64,000 bases of DNA, taken from Raineyella sp034933565. GTDB taxonomy: Bacteria; Actinomycetota; Actinomycetes; Propionibacteriales; Propionibacteriaceae. The position numbers and the translations under genes were made by a program. The notes under the pieces are model-generated. The model was not told the origin of the DNA, ran no database searches, and saw only the letters and a program-made list of their open reading frames with translations. Location of the stretch: assembly GCF_034933565.1 (NCBI RefSeq), contig NZ_JAYFNG010000009.1:73451-137450 (forward strand). Direction: 5' to 3'. Below are positions 1-8,575 of the stretch, one piece after another. How positions within the stretch are numbered: position 1 is the first letter of the stretch; every line of letters begins with the position of its first letter.

Positions 1-753
1 GGCGAGCGTCGCGTACTCAGGGATGTCCTCGATCCGCAGGTAGACCGGGTTGCCGAACCGGCGGCTGGTCGGCAGGTACGGCGATGCCTCCTGCGGGACG
101 GTGGGTTCGGCGGCATGCATCGGGTTGGTGAGCACGTACCCGGCTCCGCGCTCCGCGCTCCAGTCGACGAGCGTACGGAGGTCACCGAGGTCACCGATGC
201 CCCAGGAGGCCTCGGACCGTACGGAATAGAGCTGGGCCATCGGGCCCCAGGTGCGCTCCGGCAGCTCGAGGCGGTCGGGCACGACGATCATCGGGGCCCA
301 GACCGACCGGCCGTCGCCTTCGGCCCGGACCCGGTGGTAGCCCAGCGGCAGACCGACCGGCAGCCGGAACGAGGCCTCACCGATGGCGACACCGTCGATG
401 ACGCGCGGCGGCTCCCAGTTGTCGACCTGGTCGGTGCTGCGCACCTGCCCGCCGTCGAGCACGACCGTGACGGTGATCGCGTGCCCGTCCGGGACGTGGA
501 CGTTGATCACCCGGTCCTGGGACCGGCGCATCACCACGACGTACGGCAACACGCGCAGCCAGGCATCGTCCTTGCGCTTCTCGATCGCCGCCTCGGCCGC
601 TTCGGGCGTGCTGCCATCGATCCCCATCGCCCCGAGCACCGACACGAGCGTGTCGGCCGACACCTCGAGGTGGCGACCCAGTGTGTCGTAGTAGCTCGTC
701 GCGATCCCGAGATCACTGGCGAGTCGATGGAGTTGGGGGCTCGGTGCAACCAC
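1..753 (-). CDS. malQ: 4-alpha-glucanotransferase, N-terminal part (cut by window edge)
   Basis: The reverse strand reads open from a GTG at 753 through position 1 with no stop, giving 251 codons; the C-terminus lies outside the window. Around codon 172 the protein enters the GH77 catalytic fold with MAQLYSVRSEASWGIGDLGD, followed by LVDWSAERGAGYVLTNP and SPYLPTSRRFGNPVYL, which are hallmark MalQ sequences that start the (beta/alpha)8 barrel. The preceding ~165 codons would be the beta-sandwich N-terminal domain seen in actinobacterial MalQ. The enzyme transfers alpha-1,4-glucan segments between maltodextrins in the cytoplasm. The start is supported by an AAGGA motif 5 nt upstream of GTG. The catalytic Asp/Glu residues are not visible because of truncation. 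Confidence 0.9.
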   Translation of the reverse strand, partial: MVAPSPQLHRLASDLGIATSYYDTLGRHLEVSADTLVSVLGAMGIDGSTPEAAEAAIEKRKDDAWLRVLPYVVVMRRSQDRVINVHVPDGHAITVTVVLDGGQVRSTDQVDNWEPPRVIDGVAIGEASFRLPVGLPLGYHRVRAEGDGRSVWAPMIVVPDRLELPERTWGPMAQLYSVRSEASWGIGDLGDLRTLVDWSAERGAGYVLTNPMHAAEPTVPQEASPYLPTSRRFGNPVYLRIEDIPEYATLA

Positions 754-915
754 GATTTTCCTTGCCAGAACGAGGACGGGAGGGCGTGGAGAGCCGCCGA
801 AGCCTCCACCCCTTCACCCTATCCCCACTCCCGCCCCAGCCATCGTCGAGGCCCCCGCCACAAGCCCCCGATCGCCCCACCTGAGATCGCCCCCATAGGG
901 TCAGGCCACACGGGC

Positions 916-1017
916 TCAGGCCACGTCGCCCGCCGCCACGACCGGCACCCAGGACGCGATCCGCAGCGGCCGTGTCATCTCGCCGGTGACGTACTCACGA
1001 GCGGGGCGCTCGGCCAT
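916..1017 (-). CDS. possible 33-residue small protein with a strong ribosome binding site
   Basis: This short reading frame lies between the RDD gene and malQ on the same strand. It begins with ATG preceded by AAGGAGG at 5 nt, the best Shine-Dalgarno match in this part of the window, and encodes MAERPAREYVTGEMTRPLRI followed by a short hydrophobic tail and a TGA. It starts 46 nt downstream of the RDD stop, so it could be co-transcribed. I do not recognise the protein, and no transmembrane segment is long enough to be convincing. The RBS is the main support; it could also be a leader or a chance ORF. Confidence 0.4.
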   Translation of the reverse strand: MAERPAREYVTGEMTRPLRIASWVPVVAAGDVA

Positions 1018-1063
1018 CGCGACCTCCTTCGTGCCGGTGGGCGATCTGGTGCCGGCGCCACGA

Positions 1064-2164
1064 TCAGCGGGTGCGGATGACCTGGGTGCGGGCGGCCTTG
1101 TCGTGGATCGCCTGGCGCTTGCGGTCCCAGACGGGCCACAGCCCGTCGAGGTAGCGGAAGAACACCAGCCAGCTGACCGCCAACGTCAGGTTGGAGATCT
1201 GCGGCAGCACCCAGAGGAAGGCCCGGATGGCGCAGGCGCCCCAGCCGACCGGCTCGGTGGCCTGGCCCCGGTCGACCGGCACCACCTTGAGGCCCAGCAT
1301 CATCTTGCCGACGGTCGCGCCACGGAATCGGGTCAGCAGCAGGTAGTAGACGAACCAGATGCCCACCTGCGCGAGGATCGCTCCGAGCGCGGGCCAGAAG
1401 CCCATCACGCCCACCGGCGTCGGGTAGGACTCCAGCAGGGTGGCCGGGTCGAGCGTCGCCCCGGAGACCACCCCGTCGAACCACCGGGTGACCGCATCCG
1501 TGTACGGGGCCAGCAGCGGGGCGGTGACCAGGCTGGTGATGATCCCCAGCAGGATCGAGTCGACGATGAACGCCGCCAGCCGGGCCCACCAGCTCGCCAG
1601 CCGCACGCCATCGGCGGTCGTCGGGCCCATCTCATAGCCGTAGCCGTAGGTCGGCTGTCCGTACGACTGCTGGACGTACGACTGCTGACCGTACGGCTGC
1701 TGGACGTACGGATATCCACCGGGCTGTTGACCGTAGGGCTGCTGCTGATCGGAGGGATACCCGCCAGGCTGCTGACCATAGGGCTGACCGGCGTCCTGCT
1801 GGCCGGGCTGACCGTACGGGGAGACCTGACCGTACGGAGCCTGTCCTTCAGCGGGAGCGCCGGGCTGCTGCCCCTGGCCCTGGGTGTCCTGCCCATAGGT
1901 CGGCTGGCCGTACCCGGGCTGACCGTAGCCCGGATGGCCGTACCCGGGCTGACCGTAGCCCGGCTGGGCGTACTGCTGTCCGTAGCCCGGCTGGGCGTAC
2001 CCCGGCTGACCGTACGCACGGGTGGCATCCACGACGCGGGTCTGCTCGGTCCACCCGACGCCGTCCCAGTACCGCTCCTGGGTCGTCGGCGCCGCCGGAT
2101 CCGGGTACCACCCGGCGGGCACGGCGGGCAGGGTCGGGGGCGTTCCGGGCGCATTGTCAGTCAC
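1064..2164 (-). CDS. RDD-family membrane protein with DUF2510 and Tyr/Gly/Gln repeats
   Basis: A 366-residue protein in three parts. Residues ~15-40 carry the DUF2510 signature GWYPDPAAPTTQERYWDG, ending with a WTEQTR. Residues ~50-170 are a low-complexity stretch of YGQPGYG/QQPYGQQ repeats. Residues ~185-355 form the RDD domain with three hydrophobic helices (ASWWARLAAFIVDSILLGII near its start, FRGATVGKMMLGLKVV in its core). DUF2510 and RDD are frequently combined in actinobacterial membrane proteins whose function is unknown; transport or scaffold roles are guesses. The start chosen is the internal GTG giving VTDNAPGTPP; an in-frame GTG 21 nt upstream (2185) is possible. The repeat tract may be unstructured and sticky outside or inside the membrane. 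Confidence 0.85.
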   Translation of the reverse strand: MTDNAPGTPPTLPAVPAGWYPDPAAPTTQERYWDGVGWTEQTRVVDATRAYGQPGYAQPGYGQQYAQPGYGQPGYGHPGYGQPGYGQPTYGQDTQGQGQQPGAPAEGQAPYGQVSPYGQPGQQDAGQPYGQQPGGYPSDQQQPYGQQPGGYPYVQQPYGQQSYVQQSYGQPTYGYGYEMGPTTADGVRLASWWARLAAFIVDSILLGIITSLVTAPLLAPYTDAVTRWFDGVVSGATLDPATLLESYPTPVGVMGFWPALGAILAQVGIWFVYYLLLTRFRGATVGKMMLGLKVVPVDRGQATEPVGWGACAIRAFLWVLPQISNLTLAVSWLVFFRYLDGLWPVWDRKRQAIHDKAARTQVIRTR

Positions 2165-2209
2165 GTCACCAAGCCTACGTGGCACCGGGCCCGCTCCCGA
2201 GCCCCGGCA

Positions 2210-4006
2210 TTACCGCGGCCCACCGCCGGTGATCGCCCACTGGCGGATCAGGTCGATGCGCGTCTCGAGGGTCTCCTCGTCGGCGGCGGCCGACGGCGGC
2301 CCGCCGGTCGCCTCGACCAGCTTGTTGTGGATCACACCGTGCGGCAGATCGGTGCGGTGGTTCCACGCCGACACCAGCGAGTTGAGCTCCTTGCGCAGTG
2401 CCCGCAGCCGCTGGTGGGTGGCCTGCTGACGCGCCCGGCCGGCGGGCTCCTCCTGACCGCGGGCGGGACCGGCCTCGGTGCGGGCCAGTTGGTCGGCCTG
2501 CCGGCGCTGGAGCAGGTCCTTCACCTGGGTCGGGTCGAGCAGCCCCGGCAGGCCGAGGTACTCCTGCTCCTCCGCCGAGCCCGCCATGGTGGTGAGGCCG
2601 AACTCGCCTCCGTCGAAGAGCACCTTCTCGAAGTCGGCCTCCGAGCCGAGCGCCTGGAACTGGTGCTGCTCCCCGTCGATGTCAGCGTCGGCGGTGTTCT
2701 GCTCGCGCTGGGCCTCGGCGAGCAGGAAGGTCTCGTCCTCGGTCCGGCGCTTCAGCGCGTGGTCGCGCTGCACCTCCATCTCCGAGGCGTACGTGAGCAG
2801 CCGCGGCACCGTCGGGACGAACACCGTGGCCGTCTCACCACGCCCCCGGGCCCGGACGAACCGCCCGACGGCCTGGGCGAAGAACAGCGGTGTGGCGGTC
2901 ATCGTGGCGTACACCCCGACCGACAGCCGCGGCACGTCGACGCCCTCGGAGACCATCCGGACCGCGACCATCCACCGGTCCCGCGAGGCGGCGAAGTCAC
3001 TGATCCGCTCCCCCGACTTCGGCTCGTCGGAGAGCACCACGGTCGGCTTCTCCCCGGTGATGTGGTGCAGCATCCGGGCGTACGCGCGGGCACTGCTCTG
3101 GTCGTTGGCGATCACCAGACCACCCGCGTCCGGCACCGACTGGCGCACCTCGGTCAGCCGGGTGTCAGCAGCCCGCAGCACGGCCGGGATCCAGGCGCCG
3201 TGCGGGTCGAGGGCGGTCCGCAACGCCTGGGAGATCATGTCCTTGGTCATCGGTTCACCGAGCCGGGCGGTCACCTCGTCGCCGGCGTTCGTCCGCCAGT
3301 GCATGTCCCCCGAGTAGGCCATGAAGAGCACCGGGCGGACGATCCCGTCGGCCAGCGCCTCGGCATAGCCGTAGTTGTAGTCCGGGCGCGAACGCATCGT
3401 GCCCTCGCCGTCCGGTTCGTACGTGACGAACGGGATCGGGTTCGCATCGGAGCGGAACGGGGTGCCGGTCAGCGACAGCCGCCGCTTCGCCGGCTCGCAG
3501 GCCTCGCGGACCGCCTCACCCCAGCTCAGGGCGTCACCGGCGTGGTGGATCTCGTCGAAGATCACCAAGGTGTTGTGGTGTTCGATCCTGATCCGTAGCG
3601 CGTTGGGGTTCACCGCCGCCCCGGCGTACGTCAGGGCGGTGCCGACGAAGTGCTTGCCGGCCGCGCCGCCCTTCGCGCTGCCGTCGGGGTCGATCAGCAG
3701 GCCGACCCGGTCGGCGGCCGACGCCCACTGGGTCTTGAGGTGCTCGGTCGGGGTGATGATCAGGATCCGATCGACGACCCGCCGGTTGAGCAGGTCGGTC
3801 GCCACGGTCAGCGCGAAGGAGGTCTTGCCGGCCCCGGGCGTGGCGACGGTGAGGAAGTCGCGCGGCTCCTCCTCGCGGTACTGCTGCAGGGCGGCGGCCT
3901 GCCAGGCGCGCAGGTTCTTGACGGTTCCCCAAGCGGCCCGGTCCGGGTAGGCGGGCGACAGACCGCGCGACCGGAGATCAGGGGCTTCGGGGAACTGGGC
4001 ACTCAC
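2210..4006 (-). CDS. DEAD/DEAH-box superfamily 2 helicase
   Basis: A 598-residue SF2 helicase. Walker A is ATPGAGKTSFAL near residue 60, motif II is FDEIHHAGD near 150, motif III SLTGTPFRSD near 175, and motif VI QAVGRFVRARGRG near 375. A charged, Gln-rich C-terminal region follows and looks coiled. The family is found next to DUF3039 genes in many actinobacteria, as here, where DUF3039 lies divergently 205 nt away. Its substrate is unknown; the family is annotated as helicase or restriction-like ATPase. The open frame extends further upstream (to 4198), but a TACCAT -10 box sits 7 nt before the GTG at 4006, so I chose that start; ATG at 4015 is the alternative. Confidence 0.87.
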   Translation of the reverse strand: MSAQFPEAPDLRSRGLSPAYPDRAAWGTVKNLRAWQAAALQQYREEEPRDFLTVATPGAGKTSFALTVATDLLNRRVVDRILIITPTEHLKTQWASAADRVGLLIDPDGSAKGGAAGKHFVGTALTYAGAAVNPNALRIRIEHHNTLVIFDEIHHAGDALSWGEAVREACEPAKRRLSLTGTPFRSDANPIPFVTYEPDGEGTMRSRPDYNYGYAEALADGIVRPVLFMAYSGDMHWRTNAGDEVTARLGEPMTKDMISQALRTALDPHGAWIPAVLRAADTRLTEVRQSVPDAGGLVIANDQSSARAYARMLHHITGEKPTVVLSDEPKSGERISDFAASRDRWMVAVRMVSEGVDVPRLSVGVYATMTATPLFFAQAVGRFVRARGRGETATVFVPTVPRLLTYASEMEVQRDHALKRRTEDETFLLAEAQREQNTADADIDGEQHQFQALGSEADFEKVLFDGGEFGLTTMAGSAEEQEYLGLPGLLDPTQVKDLLQRRQADQLARTEAGPARGQEEPAGRARQQATHQRLRALRKELNSLVSAWNHRTDLPHGVIHNKLVEATGGPPSAAADEETLETRIDLIRQWAITGGGPR

Positions 4007-4013
4007 TGGCCCC

Positions 4014-4019
4014 ATGGTA
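4014..4019 (-). promoter_or_regulatory. -10 box for leaderless helicase transcript
   Basis: TACCAT on the reverse strand, 7 nt before the GTG at 4006. This spacing fits a transcript that begins at the start codon. Confidence 0.45.
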
Positions 4020-4199
4020 GGCGGCCCGGGACCGTACGACACCACCGGGACGGACCGCAGACGGACGTCCGCGGCCCACCCGGTCGCGACCATGTCCCGT
4101 GGCCGGGCGAGCCCGGATCCTGCAGCCGGTGAGCCCGGATCCGGCAGCAGGGGGCCCCGGATCCTGCGGCCGGGTGGGCCCGGGACGATCGGCACCACG

Positions 4200-4205
4200 T
4201 AGACT
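4200..4205 (+). promoter_or_regulatory. -10 box for leaderless DUF3039 transcript
   Basis: TAGACT lies 6 nt before the ATG, and no Shine-Dalgarno sequence precedes the start. The upstream 180 nt (4020-4199) hold repeated GGATCC-containing GC-rich motifs and no recognisable gene. Confidence 0.6.
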
Positions 4206-4211
4206 CATGCC

Positions 4212-4472
4212 ATGAGCCAGAAGCTGTCCCCCGGCGCCGAGACCCTCGTCGACGAGCGTGTGGAGCAGGAGGAGGACCTCCGCTACGAGGAGGGCGACCA
4301 TGAGCGCTTCTCGCACTTCGTCCCCAAGGACCGACTGACCGAGGCCATGGTCATGGGCACGCCGGTCATCGCCCTGTGCGGCAAGGTCTGGGTGCCCTCG
4401 CGCAACCCTGACCGTTTCCCGGTCTGCCCCGAGTGCAAGGAGATCTGGGAGACCCTGCAGGACGGCAAGTGA
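4212..4472 (+). CDS. DUF3039 small zinc-ribbon-like protein
   Basis: An 86-residue protein matching the actinobacterial DUF3039 family. It has an acidic N-terminal half (VDERVEQEEDLRYEEGDHER) and a C-terminal half with one Cys in VIALCGKVWVPSRNPDRFPV followed by CPEC; the Cys and CxxC could bind zinc. Function is unknown. It is divergent from the helicase and overlaps the next gene by 4 nt (GTGA), implying translational coupling. The family typically sits beside a DEAD/DEAH helicase gene, so a shared nucleic-acid role is an inference. Confidence 0.85.
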   Translation: MSQKLSPGAETLVDERVEQEEDLRYEEGDHERFSHFVPKDRLTEAMVMGTPVIALCGKVWVPSRNPDRFPVCPECKEIWETLQDGK

Positions 4473-5089
4473 CGGCCGGCGCGCACAGTCCGATCGTCCG
4501 GCGGGGCGCGACGATCGCCCTCGCGGTCGTCGGTGTCGCGGTGGTCGTCGGCCTCGGCCTGGCACTGCTGCTGAGGCCCTCCACGGTCGGCACCACCGGT
4601 CACGCCGCCTCGGCGTCCGCACCGGCGGGCCGGGTGTCGACCTCGCCCGTGGTCGGCCCCATGTCGGCGCTGTCCGGCACGCCGGCCCCCACCCCCGGCG
4701 CGAGTCGTTCGGCGGTCCTCGACCTGTCGGACCGTTCGGCCTACCAGTTCGTCTCACCGACCGGCAACATCATCTGCCGGATGGGCCCCTCCACGGTCCG
4801 CTGCAACGCCAAGGACAGGTCCTGGTCACCGCCCGCGCCCGCGGACTGCGAGCAGGCCCACGACGACATCGCCCTCGGGGCTGACGGCAAGGCGACCGTG
4901 GTCTGCCACACCGACTCGATCCGGCAGCCGATGACCGCCGCCACGATCCCGACACTGACGTACGGCACGGCGGTGAAGATGGGCGACGTGCTGTGCATCA
5001 GCCAGTCCAACGGCATCAGCTGTGCCCAGTCGATGACGGGCGACAGCATCTTCCTGGCCCGCGAACGCTACGAGGTCAACACCCACTGA
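4469..5089 (+). CDS. exported DUF6636-like protein
   Basis: A 206-residue protein with one N-terminal hydrophobic helix (about residues 12-34), a Ser/Thr/Pro/Ala-rich linker (35-80) and a compact C-terminal domain. The domain starts YQFVSPTGNIICRM and contains six Cys in positions such as VRCNAK, PADCEQAH, VVCHTDS, DVLCISQSNGISCAQS. It resembles DUF6636 secreted domains by pattern (SPTGNI..C, TYGTAVKMGDVLC, LARERYEV). It is probably anchored in the membrane with the domain outside, where the Cys would form disulfides. The GTG start overlaps the DUF3039 stop. Function is unknown. Confidence 0.75.
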   Translation: MTAGAHSPIVRRGATIALAVVGVAVVVGLGLALLLRPSTVGTTGHAASASAPAGRVSTSPVVGPMSALSGTPAPTPGASRSAVLDLSDRSAYQFVSPTGNIICRMGPSTVRCNAKDRSWSPPAPADCEQAHDDIALGADGKATVVCHTDSIRQPMTAATIPTLTYGTAVKMGDVLCISQSNGISCAQSMTGDSIFLARERYEVNTH

Positions 5090-5158
5090 CACCGGCCGCG
5101 GCCCACGCGGCGCATCAGTGACGCCCACTGCACGTCATCGCGAGGCGTCCGGTGCACA

Positions 5159-5752
5159 TCAGCGCGCGGCGGCCTCCGTGCCGGCCCGGACGTACGCCAC
5201 CACCATGGGCACCGCCCGGTCGACCGGCAGGCCGTGCTCGATCAGCGGGACCACGCCGTTGATCGCCCCCCAGGAGATCGCCGTCAGCATCGCGACATCG
5301 CCGCTGCCGACACCGGCGACCCCGGCGATCGTGGCCGAGAGCGGGGCGACCAGGTCCTGGTGCAGTTGCCGGAGCCGCTCCTGCTGCGCGGCCCCGAGGG
5401 CGGCGACGTCGAGCGCCTGGTCCGGCGCATGGCCGTCCACAGCCCCCTGCAGGATGGTCCGAATGATCGCCTCCAGCCGCGCGGCCGGCTCGGGTCCGGC
5501 CGCGTCGAGCGCCGCCGTCAGGGAGGCGTTGACCTGGAGGAAGATCTCCTCCACCGCCAGGGCCGCCAGGTCGTTCCCCGAACGCGCGTACTGGTAGACG
5601 CTGGTGCGGGCCAGGCCGGCCCGTTCGGCGACCGCGGCCGGGGTGACGGCGGAGGCCCCCTCGGTGGTGAGCAGCTCGACGGCTGCCGCGATCACCTGAC
5701 GCTCCTTCATCGCGCGGTGTTCGGCGACAGTGGCGGCAGAGATCTTTGGCAC
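5159..5752 (-). CDS. TetR-family transcriptional regulator
   Basis: A 197-residue regulator with the TetR N-terminal helix-turn-helix at about residues 17-62 (VIAAAVELLTTEGASAVTPA, then AVAERAGLARTSVYQYARSG). The remaining helices form the ligand-binding half. It starts at a GTG with GGGAGG 8 nt upstream. It is divergent from the drug exporter at 5930, with a 177-nt shared region containing an inverted repeat. This arrangement is standard for a repressor that controls its own exporter. The ligand is not predictable from sequence. Confidence 0.9.
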   Translation of the reverse strand: MPKISAATVAEHRAMKERQVIAAAVELLTTEGASAVTPAAVAERAGLARTSVYQYARSGNDLAALAVEEIFLQVNASLTAALDAAGPEPAARLEAIIRTILQGAVDGHAPDQALDVAALGAAQQERLRQLHQDLVAPLSATIAGVAGVGSGDVAMLTAISWGAINGVVPLIEHGLPVDRAVPMVVAYVRAGTEAAAR

Positions 5753-5812
5753 CGCTTCATCCTCCCATGACAGGGCCCCACCGGTGACGGATCACACAGA
5801 GGGCGAGACTTT

Positions 5813-5843
5813 ACCGACGCTTCGTCGACATGTTACCGTCGGT
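5813..5843. promoter_or_regulatory. candidate TetR operator between regulator and exporter
   Basis: ACCGACG at 5813-5819 is inverted as CGTCGGT at 5837-5843, and a second nested palindrome CGACGcttCGTCG covers 5815-5827. Both lie in the divergent promoter region of the TetR and exporter genes. The possible exporter -35/-10 elements (TTTACC at 5810, TGTTAC at 5831) overlap the repeat, which would suit repression by occlusion. Confidence 0.45.
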
Positions 5844-5929
5844 GTGTCAGCAAGATCAGCGTGCCACGTCCTGACCCACGTCAGGTCGTGAGCCCACATC
5901 ACATCGTGACAGCACCTCAAGGAGCATTC

Positions 5930-7594
5930 ATGTCCGATACCGCCGCCCCCACCCCGGGCAGCACCCCCACAGATCCCGGATCCGCCACCGCCGTCACGTC
6001 GCCACCCGGTGACTTCACCGGAGCCCCCCGCCGCTGGTGGGGCATGGCCGCCATCGCGCTCGGCACCTCGCTGGTGATCATGGACGCCACGATCGCCAAC
6101 GTGGCCCTGCCGGTCGTGATCGAGGACCTGCACATGACGGCCACCGAGGCCCAGTGGGTCAGTGCCGTCTATTCCCTCGTCTTCGCCTCGCTGATGCTCA
6201 CCTCGGGCCGGTTCGGCGACCTGTTCGGCCGGCGGATGATGTTCATCGCCGGCCTTGTCGTCTTCATGGGCTCCTCGCTGGCCGCCGGCTCGGCGACCGG
6301 CCCGATGATGCTGCTGATCGCCCGCCTGGTGCAGGGCATCGGCGCGGCGATGGTGCTACCCGCGACAACATCGACCATCAACGCGATGTTCACCGGCAAG
6401 GAGCGCAGCATCGCCTTCGCGATCTACGGCTCGGCGATCGGTGGCATGGCAGCCGTCGGCCCGCTGGTCGGCGGCTGGCTGGCCACCGACGCCAGCTGGC
6501 GCTGGGCTTTCTGGCTGAACATCCCGTTCGGCATCGTCGCCGTCGTTCTCGCCTCGCTCTTCCTGACCGAGACGCGGGACCGTACGCTGCGCCGCGGCAT
6601 CGACTGGTCCGGCACGGTGCTGGCCACGGTCGGCCTGGGCGGGATCGTCTTCGCCCTGGTCGAGTCCTCCTCCTACGGCTGGCTGCACCAGTCGGACGGC
6701 AGCCTCTCCCCGGTCCCGTTCGCCCTGGCCGCCGGTGTCGCCCTGCTGGGCCTGTGGGTGTGGGCCGAGCACGTCCGGCACCAGCGCGGCGCCATCGTCC
6801 AGTCCCACCTGGGCCTGTGGCGGATCCGGAACTTCCGCCAGGGCACGATCGCCTCGATGATCATCGCGCTCGGTGAGTTCGGCATGCTCTTCACCCTGCC
6901 GCTGGTCCTCCAGGGCGCCCTCGGCTACAACGCCCTCGGCACCGGCTGGCTGATGATGGTGCTCGCCATCGGCACCTTCCTGATGTCGGGCGCGGTCCCC
7001 CAGCTGACCCGCCGGCTGGGTGCCCGCCGGGTCGTCCAGCTCGGCGTCCTCGTCGAGGCCGCCGCGGTGATCGGCCTGGCCCTGGCGCTGCCGGGCAACG
7101 CGTGGACGCTCGGCATCTGCCTGTTCGTCTACGGGCTCGGGGTCGGCATGGCCACCGCCCAGGTGACCAACGTGTCCCTCGCCGAGGTGCCGGTCGGCCT
7201 GTCCGGTGAAGCGTCTGGCCTGCTCACCACCGTCCGCCAGATCGGTTCGGCCCTCGGTGTCGCGGTGCTCGGCGGGCTGCTGATCAGCTCGCTGACCCAG
7301 GGCACCCAGACCCGGCTCGACTCCACCCAGCTGCCCGAGACCGCCCGCAGCAAGGTCGTCACCATCGTGCACGACTCGATCGGCGCGGCGATCCCGGGGC
7401 TGCGTGCCGACCCGCGCACCGCACCGGTGGCCCAGCTCGCCGCTGACGCCCTGGTCGACGCGGCGCGGATCTCCACCGGCGTCGCGGGCGGCATCCTGCT
7501 GGTCGGGTTCGTCGCCACGCTGGCCCTGACCGAGGTGTCGCCCGAGGAGACGGCGCGTCGCCGGGCCGTCACGGAGAGCACTGTCGAGTCCTGA
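5930..7594 (+). CDS. MFS drug exporter, DHA2 (14-TM, EmrB/QacA) family
   Basis: A 554-residue transporter. Start ATG has AAGGAG 7 nt upstream; the reading frame continues 69 nt further but lacks an RBS. Family motifs include LVIMDATIANVALPVV (motif D1 region of TM1), GRFGDLFGRRMMF (motif A in loop 2-3), LIARLVQGIGAAMVLPA (motif B in TM4) and GPLVGGWLATDASWRWAFWL (motif C in TM5). Fourteen hydrophobic segments can be drawn. The protein would export hydrophobic drugs or dyes with the proton gradient. It is divergent from the TetR gene and convergent with the transglutaminase gene. The substrate cannot be inferred. Confidence 0.92.
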   Translation: MSDTAAPTPGSTPTDPGSATAVTSPPGDFTGAPRRWWGMAAIALGTSLVIMDATIANVALPVVIEDLHMTATEAQWVSAVYSLVFASLMLTSGRFGDLFGRRMMFIAGLVVFMGSSLAAGSATGPMMLLIARLVQGIGAAMVLPATTSTINAMFTGKERSIAFAIYGSAIGGMAAVGPLVGGWLATDASWRWAFWLNIPFGIVAVVLASLFLTETRDRTLRRGIDWSGTVLATVGLGGIVFALVESSSYGWLHQSDGSLSPVPFALAAGVALLGLWVWAEHVRHQRGAIVQSHLGLWRIRNFRQGTIASMIIALGEFGMLFTLPLVLQGALGYNALGTGWLMMVLAIGTFLMSGAVPQLTRRLGARRVVQLGVLVEAAAVIGLALALPGNAWTLGICLFVYGLGVGMATAQVTNVSLAEVPVGLSGEASGLLTTVRQIGSALGVAVLGGLLISSLTQGTQTRLDSTQLPETARSKVVTIVHDSIGAAIPGLRADPRTAPVAQLAADALVDAARISTGVAGGILLVGFVATLALTEVSPEETARRRAVTESTVES

Positions 7595-7633
7595 GCCCGG
7601 TGCCGGAGCGGGGCGCAAAACCGCCGGAGCTGA

Positions 7634-7680
7634 GCTCAGGCCATCGCGGCGGGGCTCAGGCCGTCGCGGCGGGGCTCAGG
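7634..7680. repeat. 20-bp tandem repeat, 2.3 copies
   Basis: Two 20-bp units beginning GCTCAGGCC at 7634 and 7654, and a partial third at 7674 that runs into the transglutaminase stop codon. It fills the gap between two convergent genes. Confidence 0.7.
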
Positions 7681-8575
7681 GCGCCGGGAACGTCGACAGT
7701 TCACGGGGGGCCATGTCGACGCTGACCTTCATCGACGATCCACCGCTGTCGCCGTAGATCACGCCCCGCACCGGCGCCACGTCCGAGTAGTCCCGCCCCC
7801 ACGCCACCGTGGCGTGGGACTCGTCGACCGGCCGGTCGTTGGTCGGGTCGAGGTCGTACCAGTCGGCGCCCGGCAGCCACACCCCGGCCCAGGCATGGGT
7901 GGCGTCGGCGCCGATGTTGCGGGGCCGCCCCGGCGCCGCGACGGTGGCCAGGTAGCCGGACACGTACCGGCCGGCGAGCCCGACCGACCGCAGGCACGAC
8001 ACCATCAGCTGGGCGAAGTCCTGGCACACCCCGGCACGGAGGGCCAGCACCTCGCCGACCCGAGTGGTCACCGTGGTCGCCCTCGGGTCGTACGTGAAGT
8101 CGGCGTGGATGCGGTGGTTGAGGTCCTGCACCGCCTCCCCCACCGGCCGGCCCGGCAGGAACGACCCGGCGGCGTACGCGGCCACCTCGGGCAGCACGTC
8201 CACCCGCGGCGAGGGCAGGGTCAGGTCGACGGCGCGCCACCAGTCGGTGACGTCGCGGCGACGGTCGGGGCGGCACTGCTCCCACGGCACGGCGAGTGCC
8301 TCCGGCGCCACGGTCTGCTCGGCCACGGTGAGGTCGGTGGTCCCGACGATCACCAGGTCGGTGTGCGGCTCGGTCACCTGGTACCAGGTGCGGGCGTTGC
8401 CGTACACGTCGACGTACGTGGCCAGATCGGCCGGCGCCGGGGTGATCCGCAGGCGGTGGTCGAGCACGTGCTGGCGGCTGTCCTCGCGCGGTGTCAGGTG
8501 ACAGAGTCCGTAGCTGGAGGTGATCCGGCCCTCGTAGCGGTAGGCCGTCTCGTGTCGGATCCGGTAGGTCCTCAC
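7676..8575 (-). CDS. transglutaminase-like cysteine protease
   Basis: A 299-residue protein with the bacterial transglutaminase N-terminal region (YRIRHETAYRYEGRITSSYG at 4-23) and a transglutaminase core. The likely catalytic triad is Cys184 in LRAGVCQDFAQL, His227 in ADATHAWAGVWLPG and Asp243 in WYDLDPTN. Proteins of this type are predicted amide hydrolases or transpeptidases acting on peptides. Its GTG start overlaps the ATP-grasp/alpha-E gene stop by 4 nt, so the two are translated together. ATP-grasp, alpha-E and transglutaminase genes form a recurring predicted peptide ligation/removal system (comparative genomics of ATP-grasp amidoligases). The actual substrate is unknown. Confidence 0.9.
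   Translation of the reverse strand: MRTYRIRHETAYRYEGRITSSYGLCHLTPREDSRQHVLDHRLRITPAPADLATYVDVYGNARTWYQVTEPHTDLVIVGTTDLTVAEQTVAPEALAVPWEQCRPDRRRDVTDWWRAVDLTLPSPRVDVLPEVAAYAAGSFLPGRPVGEAVQDLNHRIHADFTYDPRATTVTTRVGEVLALRAGVCQDFAQLMVSCLRSVGLAGRYVSGYLATVAAPGRPRNIGADATHAWAGVWLPGADWYDLDPTNDRPVDESHATVAWGRDYSDVAPVRGVIYGDSGGSSMKVSVDMAPRELSTFPAP

Noticed and set aside
115..3598. Long open frames on the plus strand opposite malQ, RDD and helicase genes (321 and 870 codons)
   Set aside because: They are GC-rich antisense shadows: no family resemblance, Arg/Pro/Gly/His-rich composition, and the opposite strand encodes recognisable proteins with intact motifs.
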